A stretch of 64,000 bases of DNA, taken from NCBI GenBank assembly GCA_000708835.1, contig DF237344.1, positions 1 to 64,000 on the forward strand. The letters run 5' to 3'. This DNA comes from Klebsormidium nitens. Taxonomy: Eukaryota > Streptophyta > Klebsormidiophyceae > Klebsormidiales > Klebsormidiaceae. Position 1 is the stretch's first letter; the number at the start of each line of letters is the position of its first letter. The translations under genes were made by a program, and so were the position numbers. This document shows positions 13,001-23,855 of this stretch, piece after piece. The notes below the pieces were generated by a model. That model ran no database searches. It was not told the DNA's origin and saw only the letters and a list, made by a program, of their open reading frames with translations.

Positions 13001-16000
13001 CCAGGACCCTAACCCGGTGGTTAGCGCCCTCGGTTTAGAGAGCCTGGAGGTCTTGTGCGAGGATGACGCCATCGGTGAGCCTGCTTGTCATCTTTCATTA
13101 CAATTGAATGAACGATATGACGTAACCTCGGGAGTAAAACTTCCTGCTCTGTTTTGCAAAACGCGAATGACGAGTTCTTGACGTCATAAGCAGGCGCTGC
13201 GCGGTTTTGGGTGATGCTTGAAGCCTGAGAGCGTGGAGTGTTTTATAACGCTCTTGAAGCTCCAATGGGTGGTTTTTGTTCACCTTTTCCGTCTTTCTTT
13301 ACTCTCCCTCGCCGCTCTTGCTCGCCGGTCTGCTACAATTCTTGCGGCGCATGGAAAGAAGACGTCTGGCGACTCCTTCTTGACTCGTCACAGATCTTTG
13401 GTTTGGACTCTTGAGCTTCCATCGAATTAAAGTCTTAACACCTGATCGAGGATAAGCACCACTTCTTGGTTCTCGATCTTACTCGAGATTGATTGGATTC
13501 GCCTCCTTCGCGAGCAAGGAGAAATTCCGTAGGCCCTCTGCTTTCTGGTCCAATCAACGATTGCGACGTGTCGCCCGCAGACTTCTACACGGCCTGGCGC
13601 GTGGTCCGGCGGACGTTCCCAACCCTCCCGGACGACCCCCGCGTGGCCGCCAGATGGGCTTCCCTGCTCGCGCACGGGGCGCTCGACGCGCGCGCGGAAC
13701 CAGACTTGGCGGCGGAGGTGCTGTCGTTGCTCTTGGAAGCTGCGAAGGTGCGTCAGTATCTTCTGTTTCCTTACACGTCTCCTCCTTTCTCTTCCTATTT
13801 CTCTTTCTATCTCCTTTTTCCTGGCTTTCTTTTTGTCTTTTCTTATCTGCTTTGTTCTTGCTTGCACCTGCTCCTTGTTCTCTCTTCATGTCGCGTTCTT
13901 TTTCCTTCTCCTTTACTGTTGCTCGATTTCTTCGACTCTTGTGTAACCCTTCCTTTCAAGCCTGAGCAGTGGTGGGAGCGACATCATTAACGGGCAGAAG
14001 AGGTGCTTAACTTGCTGTCGGAAGCCGCGAAGGCTCGTAAAACTTGGCTGATGTCCCCGCCCCTGACGTGACAAGTCTCTGACGAAAGAGCACGGAGTCT
14101 TGAAAAAGGAAAGTGCTTTGGAGAGGAGCGCGTTTGCCGTCTTCATTATTAACCCAAGATACGATACTTGGCAATTTGGATCTCGAGGGACCTCTATGCT
14201 ACAACCGGTGGACTTAAGATAAGTGTCACTAAGCGGTCAAGGCGGGTGTCTAAGAAAAGAGAGGCTTTCGGTGTGAGAAGGGCAGTTCTCTCTTACCGGA
14301 TCTTGCCGAAAGATTTCTTCTGAGGAGGTTTCGAGTGTTGTGGACCTTCCAAAGCGATAGGGAGTGCAGTGGTTTCTCTTTCCCTTGGGAGTTTGTTGCC
14401 ACGGTCAGGCCCTCATTCTTTTACACCTTCAGCCAAGCACTGCGAAGCGCACAAACTCAAAAGGATAGCGCATGCGCCAACCGAAAAGGCTGGGGAGTCG
14501 GTTACGCCAGCGTGACAGGATTGACCTGAGGTGACAGCAGCGTTGAGGGAATTTCCCAGGATATCAATGAGGTAAAAGCAGTGCGATCAAAGTGGCGCGA
14601 TCAGAGTTCAGGGTGTGACCACTGTTCGGTCCATACGGACCCTTCAGCGGACCGCAAAATCTCGCGATAGCCGGAATCGCAGCGCTACCGTCCAATGTGA
14701 ATAAAGGGACTCCAGTCTGCAAAGGTCAGCCAGTGTCTCGCAAACTTTGACAGGACAGGTTCCGATACCAGGGTTCAGACAAACCGTGTTTAATCAAGCA
14801 CAAACAGAAGATCTGGACCGTTCCATTTTTCGACTTCAAAATCTGGACGGCAGCTCTGCGATTATTGGTCGGCCCCCAGCCATTTCGCACTTCTGCGTTC
14901 CGCCCGCCTCGTGCTTATCGAAGTGCATTTTTCATTGCAGGCGGGAGGACCGTCGGAAAAGGGCGACCGGTGGTGGCGAGTGCGGAGCGCCGCGGTCGCC
15001 TCACTGTCCGCGTACGCCTTCGAAGCCGTCCAAGAAGTAAGCCTCTGTCCGGCGAACTCGATTTACTTACCCGTACTGCGGATTGGCACCCCAAGTCCGC
15101 GACTCTATTTTCAGACTTTTGCATTTTCGCACCAAGAAGAGACATTCTTGTTTTCGTTTTTGCCCAACTTGCCTTGCTAATAGGCTGTATTTTGGTCTGA
15201 AACTTCCTTGATTAGTCATCTCAACTTTTCGCGTCAGGAGCAAATATTTTCCGGAGATGACTAGGGATGAAATCATTATTTCTATGCGGCTCATGGTAAT
15301 ACGGGTATGGTTTTTGCTTCTCTGTTCAGCACTCGCTTTCTTCTTCGCTTCCCGCTCCAATGGTCGGTCTCTTGAGGCCAAGTCGAGGGCGTAGAATACT
15401 TGCTCTGCGCCGGTTGGCGTTTAGAATGTCGCGTTGCTGATTGTCATACTGCAATCGAGTGTCTTTTTTCCCTTTTTAAACCATCAACAGTATCAACTGC
15501 TCCTGTTTCAAAAACCTCGGCGCCTCAGCCATCAATAGTGTGCTGAGTCGTGGGAATGATTCTTCAGACCCATTGTTGATAACTATCTGCTTTCATTGGC
15601 GGATGTTTGGGTGATTGAATCCAGACACGTTTCAAGAACATTGCTGCAGAAAGTCTCTCGCCCGGCGAACGGCCGCAATCCCGAGAGTGCTGGATGGCAA
15701 AATCTTTGTTCTAACTTTCTAGCCGTTCCCGTCAGAGAGCCTTGAAAAAAGCTCAGATGGATGTTCGATCTCCTATTCAAGTCCGGAGATTGCCCCTGCC
15801 GGACACGCCTCTTTTTGTGCTTGCAGGTGTCACCTCGTCCCCTGTCCGACTACGTCAGCCTGCTGCTGACGGAAACGCACAGTGACGTCAGGGCCGCGTG
15901 CGAGGGCCTGGTCGTGAAAGCGTTGCAATTTGAGCACAGGTGCGCCAACCTTTTTTATTGTTTTCCCGGTCATCTGAGCTTCATGCTGCTGTCGTCATTT

Positions 16001-19000
16001 TTAACTATTGACCGGATCGTAGTTCAAGTGCGCTTATGTAGTGTGTTAAGCAAATTGGTTATGCTGCACGTATGCTAATTACTGTCCTGATGGCAGAAAG
16101 AAAAGGGTTCCTACTTTACTTTGCCTGGAAGGAAGAGCTCGTTAGCGCTGTAGAATATGCAAGCCCTAGAAAAAGCCGCACTTCTCAAACACAGGCGTTG
16201 CATCCGTATGGTTCTGTCGGGACATGCTTAGATTGAATCTCAAAGTACGTAAAAAGTTTAGCACTGCTTGAGTGGACTCCCCATGTCTGATCGAACGACT
16301 TTCACGTCTCACATGGAACTGAGCAAGCAATCTCATGAAGACAGATGAAATAATAGTTGGCTGAAAGAATTGCAATGTCCCTTCACCTTCCTCGTCATTA
16401 CCACTGAACGCAGCGGAAAAACGTTCCCCGAGGCAAGGGCCCTCTCCTCGACCGTATCCCCCGCCCTCAAGCTCCTGCAAGTCTAATGTAACTCAACCGG
16501 ACATTGGATGAGAGGGTTGCAATTCATCTTCATGCTAGCTGCACTAGTCACTACATTCCATGTTTCTCGTTGTTACAGCACGCGGCGGCGAAACGTCCCC
16601 GAAGCAAGGGCCCTTCCCCCGACCGCGTCTCCTGCCCTCGAGCTCCTGCAAGCCGTGCCCAATCTAGTTGCATCAGGACCCCGGGAGAGGGTCAAGCGGG
16701 CAGCGGCAGTGGACCTTCCGGCGGCCAGTTCGTTTCCGGGGGCTGTTCTGTACTGCTACCGGCCCCTGCCACCGACCCCCCCGGAAGAGGGGAAAGCCAA
16801 CCGGGTGGCACTGACAGAGTACAAGGAGGTGAGATACTTTGCGGTGTTCATCTGTCCCTTGGACTTTAAACCGTCCAGTGGTCTAAACGGCTTGGAGTGT
16901 TCCGACGGTCATGCACGCCGGTTTTGAGATCCGAGCGGCATTCCTAATGCAGCGAACGTACCGTTCAATTGGCAATTGGGTTCAGCACTTCGTTATGCAA
17001 GTTCTCGGCATTTCATCTTTGAGAATGTTCGTTCGCGATCCGAAAAGAAGGGCACGTCTTCCGCTTTGGAGAATTCTAGACTTCTATCCTCTTGCGTGTG
17101 GGAACTAGAAAAAACTAGGACAACGAAGGAAAAGGCAAGAGCCAACTCATGGTGGATGTTGAAGCTTGGTTGCTTTTGCCGCTTGGCCCGCCGCTATCCT
17201 TTCCTTCTTTTTGAGTGTGGAGGTATTGTCCGGAAAAGGAAACGTTCAGATCACCTGACGCCCCATGGCGATTGCCGGTCCTTATATGTGTCGTCTGCGC
17301 TCTTTTCTCTTATATGCTGCACGGTTTGCTTGTTGTTGTTGTCTCCTATATTTTCCATCACTCTAGACCAGCAAAAGGTGTCCAACGGACAAACACCTCC
17401 AGAATAACGCTTCTTGTGCACAAGGGACTACCTCCATTCACTTCCTGTATTCTGTTGTTCTTCCGAGCAGGCAGTGCGAAACTGGGCGGCCGGTTTCGCC
17501 CAGGTCTTCCAGGAGGCGAGCCAGAGCTTGCCCGGTTCGTCCCCAACCGACCAGACCCAGCTCCTGACCTCACTCAGCACGTGGTCCCGGTTCATACCAA
17601 CCTGGCTCCAAGCCCTTGCGTTGGCACTCTCCGTCGAGAATGACGTCAGCAAAGCCGAGGGCGTCGGGTTAGCTGCGAAGGAAATCTGGTCAACCATTCA
17701 AGCCTTGATAACCGAGGGGATCCCCCGGGCAGCCGAGAACGCGACCCTGGCGGCTGCCGGCTTGTGTAGCGCTCTGCACGGTAACGCTTCAGGGAATCTG
17801 GCCGTGAGCGTTACGTCGTTCCTGGCGAAACGGCTGGGACAGGTGGCTGGCCACGATTGGGCGGAACGGGCGACGGCGGTCGCGCTTGGAGCAGCCACGG
17901 GGAGTCTTCCGATCACCGCAAGAGAGCAGAAGGGCTTAGCGGTGGAGGCTTTGCTGGGGGTTTATTTGAGCGATGACGTCAGCAGCGGCGCCCTGTTTGC
18001 GGCTGGATTAGCCCTCGGGTTAGTCGCACAGAGCCTCTCACACAGGGGCGCGGACGAGCCGACCTTGGCGGCTGACGTCACCTCTCAAACCGGCGGGGAA
18101 TCGGTGCTCGTGAAGCGGATCTTGAGGTCATTTTCAACGGCCCTCTGGAGTGGCGTTGGGAACGAGACGGCGCGGGAGATTGTGCGACGGCTGGCTGCCA
18201 CGTGGCAGGTCGAGGTGGTGCCACGTCAGCAAGTGGACGAGTGGGCTGCGACTGGGGCGATCGCCGGCCTGAGTCAGATGTGCTCCCGGGGTCGGTTGCC
18301 GGGAGTCCTCTCAAACCCGGGTTCAATTTCGGGTTTGCTTAACCTAGTTGACAATCTGACCGGCGCGGATCGGACTCAAAGCGGGGGAAGTGCGGATCCC
18401 GTTCTAATTGCCGCCCTCCTAGCACTCCCCGTGCTGACCCCTCTGGCCCACAGACTGGAACTCGTCTCTTCGTCAAAAGCTGAGCAACGACTGGAACGCT
18501 TATCCGTCATTCTTCAGCAGCCATCGGAATATACCGGAGCGATATTTCCGGCGGCCGCCCTATCAGGGGGGTCGCTCCTCGACTCTCTCCTTTCAGACGG
18601 CTGCCCCCTCTCCACAGCAACGGTTGACAAGATGCTGGATTCTTTAGACCTCTCGTCAGGCGGATCTGGCTCAGGAGGCGCCTATAGAGTCGGCTCGCTG
18701 CTCGGCCTGGCAAACGCGCTCGGAGCAGGGTTCGGAGGTTTAGGGACGCGAACAGCGGCCGCGGGGTCGGGCAGGGTCTTGGACGATGAGAGGAGAGTGG
18801 CGCAGGCGCGAGCGGTGGTTCAGAAAATGATCAAGGCCGTTAAAGAAGATCCGGTAAGGCGTTGCTACGACTGCGGTGTATGGTAAATTCGACCACTCTG
18901 CAAATGACGGTATGCGTGCGTTTGACGTAAGTCTCAAGTCTGTTGTTGAAACGGTTCTCCTCGCAGCCATTCTGCCTCTGTATCATGCTTGTTCGACGTA

Positions 19001-21983
19001 TCTGGTTCTGTTTTTCCCTGTTTCCGTCGTCTGCTGAGCTTACCTCTCTATCATTTTGTCGCTCTGCAATGTGCCTCGCGACTGCAGCTACTTATTTTGT
19101 CGTCGAAGCTTTCATTTGTGATTGGTCCGTTAGGTGCAAAGATGATAATCGCACTAAGTATTTACGCGTCTTCACAGAACCCGTGGAAGGAGAACGGGGA
19201 TTCGAATCGAACTTCCGGACCCCCCTTCAGTCTTGGACCCCCTGCGCGCGCGAAACTTGACGTCATTGAGTCCGGCCGCAGTTCCGTAGCTTCCGCTACA
19301 TGCTAGCGTACCCCGTAGGTTGAAGACCACGATACGACTATTACGAGCCCGGAGTCCGGCCGAATTTCGATCAGCGGAGTCAAAGGCGTTACTACCCGCG
19401 CGCGTAGGGGGTCCTAAATCGAAAGGGGTCCGAGTAGCTCGATTCGAGTCCACGTTCTCCTTCCACGGGTTCTCACAAGATGAAAGCCGGAATCTGAAGG
19501 TTTCTTCGCGGATGCAGGACCCAAAAGTTCAGAGGCAGGCTGCTTGGGCCCTGGCCGCTTTGTACGACTCTCGTTTCGGCGGAGGGGTTTCGAGTCGGGG
19601 GGCTGCTCCTGGAGCGGAAAACGCCCCCCTGCGCCGAGCCTTGCCGGGACTTCCCGAAGAGGGCGCCATGCGGCCGCTGCTGACGTACCTGCTGACGTTT
19701 GCGGAGGGGCCCGGTTCGGACGGCGGCGCAGTGGGGCAGTCGGCGTCCGAACCAACCCAAACGGCGGAGCATAGGATATCGTCCGAAAGGCATAGCTTAT
19801 CGACGGGGTCGGACGGTGTGACGTCAGCTACGGCAGCGGCCGTTTTGCGGTGCTTGGCGAAGGCGCCCCGGCTGCCGGCGCTCAACTGGGGCGTCCTGTT
19901 TAGGCGGCTCTTCCGGGCAGAGCACCAGGGCGGAACGCCTAGAGAATCTCGGGCGGCGGAAAACCCAGACGGAACCACTAGAGGTCTTCGAAGGGCGGAC
20001 AATCAGAGAGAAACGCCTAGAGATTCACAGGCTGCGGCGGTGCGACGAGAGTGCCTCCGGGTGGCAATTGCGCACGGTCGGGAGGTGCCCACGTTGGCCG
20101 TCTTTCTGGACAACACGTGTCAGCTAGCGAGGCTCGTGACGTTGGAGACGGACCTACAGATCCTGATTGCTGAAACTCCCGCGGCGCTTTTGCGAGCCCT
20201 CCCGCGGTCAGCGGGTTTGCGGGTTTTGGGCGACCTGCAAGACTTGGCGCTGGGGTACGGGTTCGCCGAAGAAGGGAGCGGATTGCGGGCTGCGCTCTGG
20301 CGAGGTTTGGGGGAGGCTTTGGAGGGGGATGGCGCTTCGGTGAGCGAAGATGGGGAGGGAAACGAGGTGCGGGCAGCGGTTCTAGAAGCGGTCAGAAGTG
20401 TGTACCGAACGCTTCCGGTGGACGTGGGAAGCTTTAGAGGCGCCCGCACGTTGGAGAAGCCCGGTGGGAACTCTAGAGGAGCCGGCGAGAATCGGAGAGG
20501 AAGCAACCCTTGGGGGGCTGCGATTGAGTCCCTCGCAAAGACTGACAGGGCCTGGCTGCTGGAACTCCTAAAGCTTCCCAGCTCCAGTCAGCAGCAGTAC
20601 ATCTCCGGAGAAGCTTTAGAGGTGCCCGCAGAGGAGTTAGTGTCCCAATTCAGAGCCGTGATCGCCCGGATACTCCTAGCGAACAGTTCGCACCTCCCGC
20701 TGGCAGACCTGAAACCTTGTCGAAAGTGGCTCTTGGAGCAACTAGACTGGGGACAAAAACCGTCGCAACCCTCTCTCTCGGGGAGCCACGCACGCTCTCT
20801 CGCCAGCCAAGAAAACCCCGGGGCTTCAAACAGGGGGGAAACGAGTATACCCGGTTCAGGGGGGTCGTTGAACGCGCTGAGAGAGGGGGGGTACGGAGTA
20901 GCCGATCTAGAGGGGGGGGTGGAAGAGCTGGTTGCTGTAGTGGCGGCAACGGGGGGTGCGCAGAAGTGGGAGTGGTTCACGGAGACGCTGGACTGGACCC
21001 TGCTGACGTGGCGGCCCCTGCAGGTACGCGTCGCGCTGAAAGACTTAGGCTGCTTGTTAGCATGGGCTGAAATTTTGGTTTGCTTACTCGCTTCCGCATC
21101 CTCAGAGGAGGATGACATGCTGGTCAGTCGGACTAAGCCTTGCGATACATCACCCTGCTCTTTCATTGCAAAAAGACTTTTTTCCTTTTGAATTTCTCCG
21201 CTTGCCTCATCTTATCACTTCGCAAAAGGAGGTCGAGGTGCTAATTCTAAGAGACAGCGACGTACTCTTAGATAACAAGAAGTTGCTGAATATACGTCGA
21301 TATAGACCGGTATATAGTTGGCTCTTACGGCAAGGCAACGGTGCCTGACCCGCGTTATCCAATATCGTTAAGCGCACGCCAGGGCAGCTCGGCTGGGTAA
21401 CTTCGAAGAAGAAACGCTGGCTTGTGTTACTGGAGATAACGCATTGAGTTGAGCTCTTGCCTGCGTCTGTTCCTATTGTGAAGAGGCCTCCAGTATCCAA
21501 GAAGGCATGGCACTGGTTTATGAGATTAACAATCTTTCTCAAGATCTTTCCTGAAAAGACTGTTTTGACAAGTGCTATCGCCTTAAGAACGGTATAATCT
21601 CAAAAAGAACTCGAAAAGAGCTTTCTTTTCTTGTAACCATCCTCAACCTACTGACGCAGCTTCGTCCTCTTCTCCAGGGCCTCACTTTCCTGGCACTCCT
21701 CTGCAACGCGTGGCTCCCTTCGACGTCGCCGTTCCTTCCAAGCGCGCCCGTCGAGACGCTGGCAAACCTCCCGTACACTCTACCGGCCGTACTGGCCGAT
21801 CCGGACTTTGAATCAGACCTGCCAGCTGTCATCCAGAGATTGGTCAGCATTCTGACCAAGGGGGATGCGCACGTGCGGCGCATCCTGTTGCCGTGCCTCG
21901 TCGGCTGCCGGGAGAAGCTGTCGATTGACACGTGGCAGTTTGTGGCGGACCTAGCCGTGGCGCAGAGCGTGACGAGGAACTGA
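10005..21983 (+). CDS. RST1: RST1/focadhesin homologue (DUF3730), cytosolic exosome-Ski cofactor
   Basis: Nine exons: 10005-11912, 12534-13074, 13581-13747, 14941-15036, 15827-15939, 16579-16828, 17471-18853, 19518-21023, 21678-21983. They total 6,270 nt, giving 2,089 residues with matching phases at every junction. Arabidopsis RST1 is about 1,840 residues. The start (MAPSFFSPFLDRLSLPQPAL) and the exon 2/3 junction (DDAI|DFYTAWRV) match the family closely, and the rest is a long alpha-solenoid of HEAT-like helices. In Arabidopsis, RST1 with RIPR bridges the cytosolic RNA exosome to the Ski complex, and mutants have wax and embryo defects; the animal counterpart is focadhesin. Exon 8 carries extra low-complexity inserts (about 19915-20037 and 20440-20510), which partly explain the greater length. 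Intron 7 holds a hairpin element, and intron 5 holds a partial copy of exon 6. Confidence 0.88.
13780..13930 (+). other. Polypyrimidine tract in RST1 intron 3
   Basis: About 150 bases near the 5' end of the intron following exon 3 (13748-14940) are almost all C and T on the coding strand (CTTTTTCT, TTCCTTCTCC and similar runs). It lies far from the used acceptor at 14940, so it is not the usual acceptor tract. It could affect splicing or form an unusual DNA structure. No coding role is seen. Confidence 0.6.
16411..16480 (+). repeat. Diverged partial copy of RST1 exon 6 inside intron 5
   Basis: These roughly 70 bases (AACGTTCCCCGAGGCAAGGG to GCTCCTGCAAG) are a clearly diverged copy of the first 70 bases of exon 6 at 16580-16650 (AACGTCCCCGAAGCAAGGGC to GCTCCTGCAAG). 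It ends abruptly at the shared GCTCCTGCAAG. It looks like a local tandem duplication of the exon start, now non-functional. It could in principle be used as an alternative exon fragment, but I see no well-placed splice sites. Confidence 0.7.
19176..19473. mobile_element. 298-bp hairpin (foldback/MITE-like) element in RST1 intron 7
   Basis: The left arm 19176-19252 and the right arm 19397-19473 are inverse complements over about 76 bases at roughly four fifths identity. Both begin AGAACCCGTGGAAGGAGAAC at their outer ends, and both contain GGACCCCCT followed by CGCGCGCG. The 3-bp word CAC flanks both sides and may be a target duplication. Open frames across it are incidental: the next RST1 exon starts downstream at 19518. 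It fits a foldback-type or MITE insertion. Confidence 0.7.
19915..20037 (+). repeat. Tandem coding repeat in RST1 exon 8
   Basis: Three diverged copies of a unit of about 13 residues occur here: EHQGGTPRESRA, ENPDGTTRGLRR and DNQRETPRDSQA. The DNA keeps CAG/CCAGACGGAAC and CCTAGAGA words between copies. Similar Gly/Asn/Arg-rich stretches recur at about 20440-20510 and 20805-20870. They look like an expanding, disordered loop inserted between solenoid helices rather than conserved domain sequence. Confidence 0.6.
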
Positions 21984-23855
21984 GGGGACTCCTAGACGCT
22001 CAAATTGAACGGAGCCGTTTAACCCATTCATGAACCTTTGAAAACACTTTGTGTGTTCGCACATACTCGATCGTTGATCCATACACCGAGTCTGTACAAT
22101 ATTCTTGCCCATATCTGCGCACTTGAAGGGCACGACTGAGCCGGCTGAATTTACCGTACTCAGGCCGGTTCTGTTCGGTCTGCAAGGTTAGTTGCGTAAG
22201 GGAAGTTCGTCATCATTGTCAGCCGGAGTTTGCACCACGACACAAATTGCGTTTATAATCCTTGCAATTGCACCAAGCAGCAAGCCGTCACATTGCAATG
22301 CTTAATTCGGCGTCTTTGTCACTGACTCGCGCTCATCAAACTCCGATCGCGGAATGGTCACCACAGGCTTGACTATAGAAATTGCATCGTGAGATGGCTG
22401 GGCATCAAGGCATATGCAAGACGTCGACTCGCATGCCCAACGCATATGATATATGCACACATGATTGCATGGATCATGGGCGTCATTCCGATAAGCAAAA
22501 AAATGCACGATATGCGCAGAATATAGCTCCGCAGTTGTTCGGTCATTAGCTGAGTTAAGTTTACCGCTTCGGCATGATCTAATCCAATTGCGTTTGGGCG
22601 TGTATACGCTTAATTCAAGCTAGGTCGAGGGGACCGTAGTGGTCATCGGCAGGGCGCCTCAATTCCTGATTCGAGCGTGCCCACATTTCATCACATGCCG
22701 AGCCCGGGCAACTTAGCAATCCAATCCTTCCGCCCCGGGGCACCGGCTGCAACGTTTTTGTATGGCGCGTGAATACGGGCGGCGATCGGACCGCAAGGTC
22801 TTGAGTAAAGTTGGAGAGATCCCTTGCAAAAGAAAACAATACAGCGACGACGTAGCTCTCGACCTGTCCCTCAACTGAAGATTTGACATTGCAAGAGGAT
22901 TGCAAGCATCAGTACTAGAAGCATGCAATATATAGGCGCTTTATCCTACGTTGAGCTTTTACTGAGCATCTCCTTATGCAAGCTTATCGTCCAGCGAAAA
23001 GAGACGTACAATCTTTACCAGCCAGCCGCATCGCGCTACTAGATATCACTAAGCTGCATGACGGCTTGTCGGCTTCCAGCTTCTTGATCTGCAGCGTAGT
23101 GGTGCGTACGAGCGGCGGGCCGCCTGGCGACCAACTGCGAACCACGCGCGCCATAAGTTAAGGACCGTTTACATCCGTCCGATGGAATTGTCAGACCGTA
23201 CGGTTTATCGTGCGGCCGGGAAATGATAGAATATCAAAATCCATTTTGCCTGTCGTTGACTTTCGTGGCGAATCTACCGTACGGTGTACCTGTCAAGGTA
23301 CCGTACGGTATGCAAATTGCCGGACTCTCTGTGTCGACATATTGCGGAAGGTCATGATTGGAAGCGAAGCTTCGCATATGGGTCGTTCTTTCCTGGAACT
23401 GTTCACTCACGGAAATGTCTTCTCCAATGCTCTCTCCAGCTTCCAACCGTCTAGTACATACTACCTCGAAGTTTCATATTGACGTCGCCCTAAGAGCAGC
23501 ATTCCAAAGGACGATCGAGTGGTTCTCCACCGCACTTATATTCTGAGCTTCGTCGCCTCATCCATCACAAAAACTTGCCCACGATCTACACTTACCTGAA
23601 CTGCCTTCTCCCATTTTTGCGCTAAGATTACTCTTTCGCCTCAACAAGCTTGCGCTCCGCCGAAGCGCGCCATCTGTGTGGCCAGCAATTCACATAGCAC
23701 GTAGTCCCGTTTCACCAGCAAGTTAATCTCCACGCATTGACCGGTAGAAGAGCCCATTAGGAGCTAACAAAGGTTATAGTAGGTGTCGGTGTCATCGCGT
23801 TTCCTGTGTTGGAAAGCAGCGCGAACCTGATTTTATAGCACCTGGGGATGAAGCC
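21984..23855. other. Intergenic between RST1 and GMC oxidoreductase
   Basis: No gene is supported. The composition is more AT-rich than the flanking genes, with many short palindromic words (GCATATGATATATGC, CCGTACGG). A near-perfect inverted repeat lies at 23275-23310. The last few hundred bases should include the GMC promoter. Confidence 0.55.
23275..23310. repeat. Near-perfect 36-bp palindrome (TACCGTACGG arms)
   Basis: TACCGTACGGTGTACC is followed by a 4-base loop region (TGTC/AA) and then GGTACCGTACGGTA. The arms are inverse complements except for a two-base insertion in the left arm. It could form a short hairpin or cruciform. It lies about 550 bases upstream of the GMC start. No regulatory protein can be named from sequence. 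Confidence 0.6.

Noticed and set aside
19320-19517. Extension of the RST1 exon 8 frame upstream to 19320
   Set aside because: It runs through the hairpin element; the acceptor at 19516-19517 gives phase-correct joining to exon 7.
19529-21166. Several minus-strand open frames of 100 to 190 residues
   Set aside because: They are shadows of RST1 exon 8 in high-GC sequence, with no motifs of their own.
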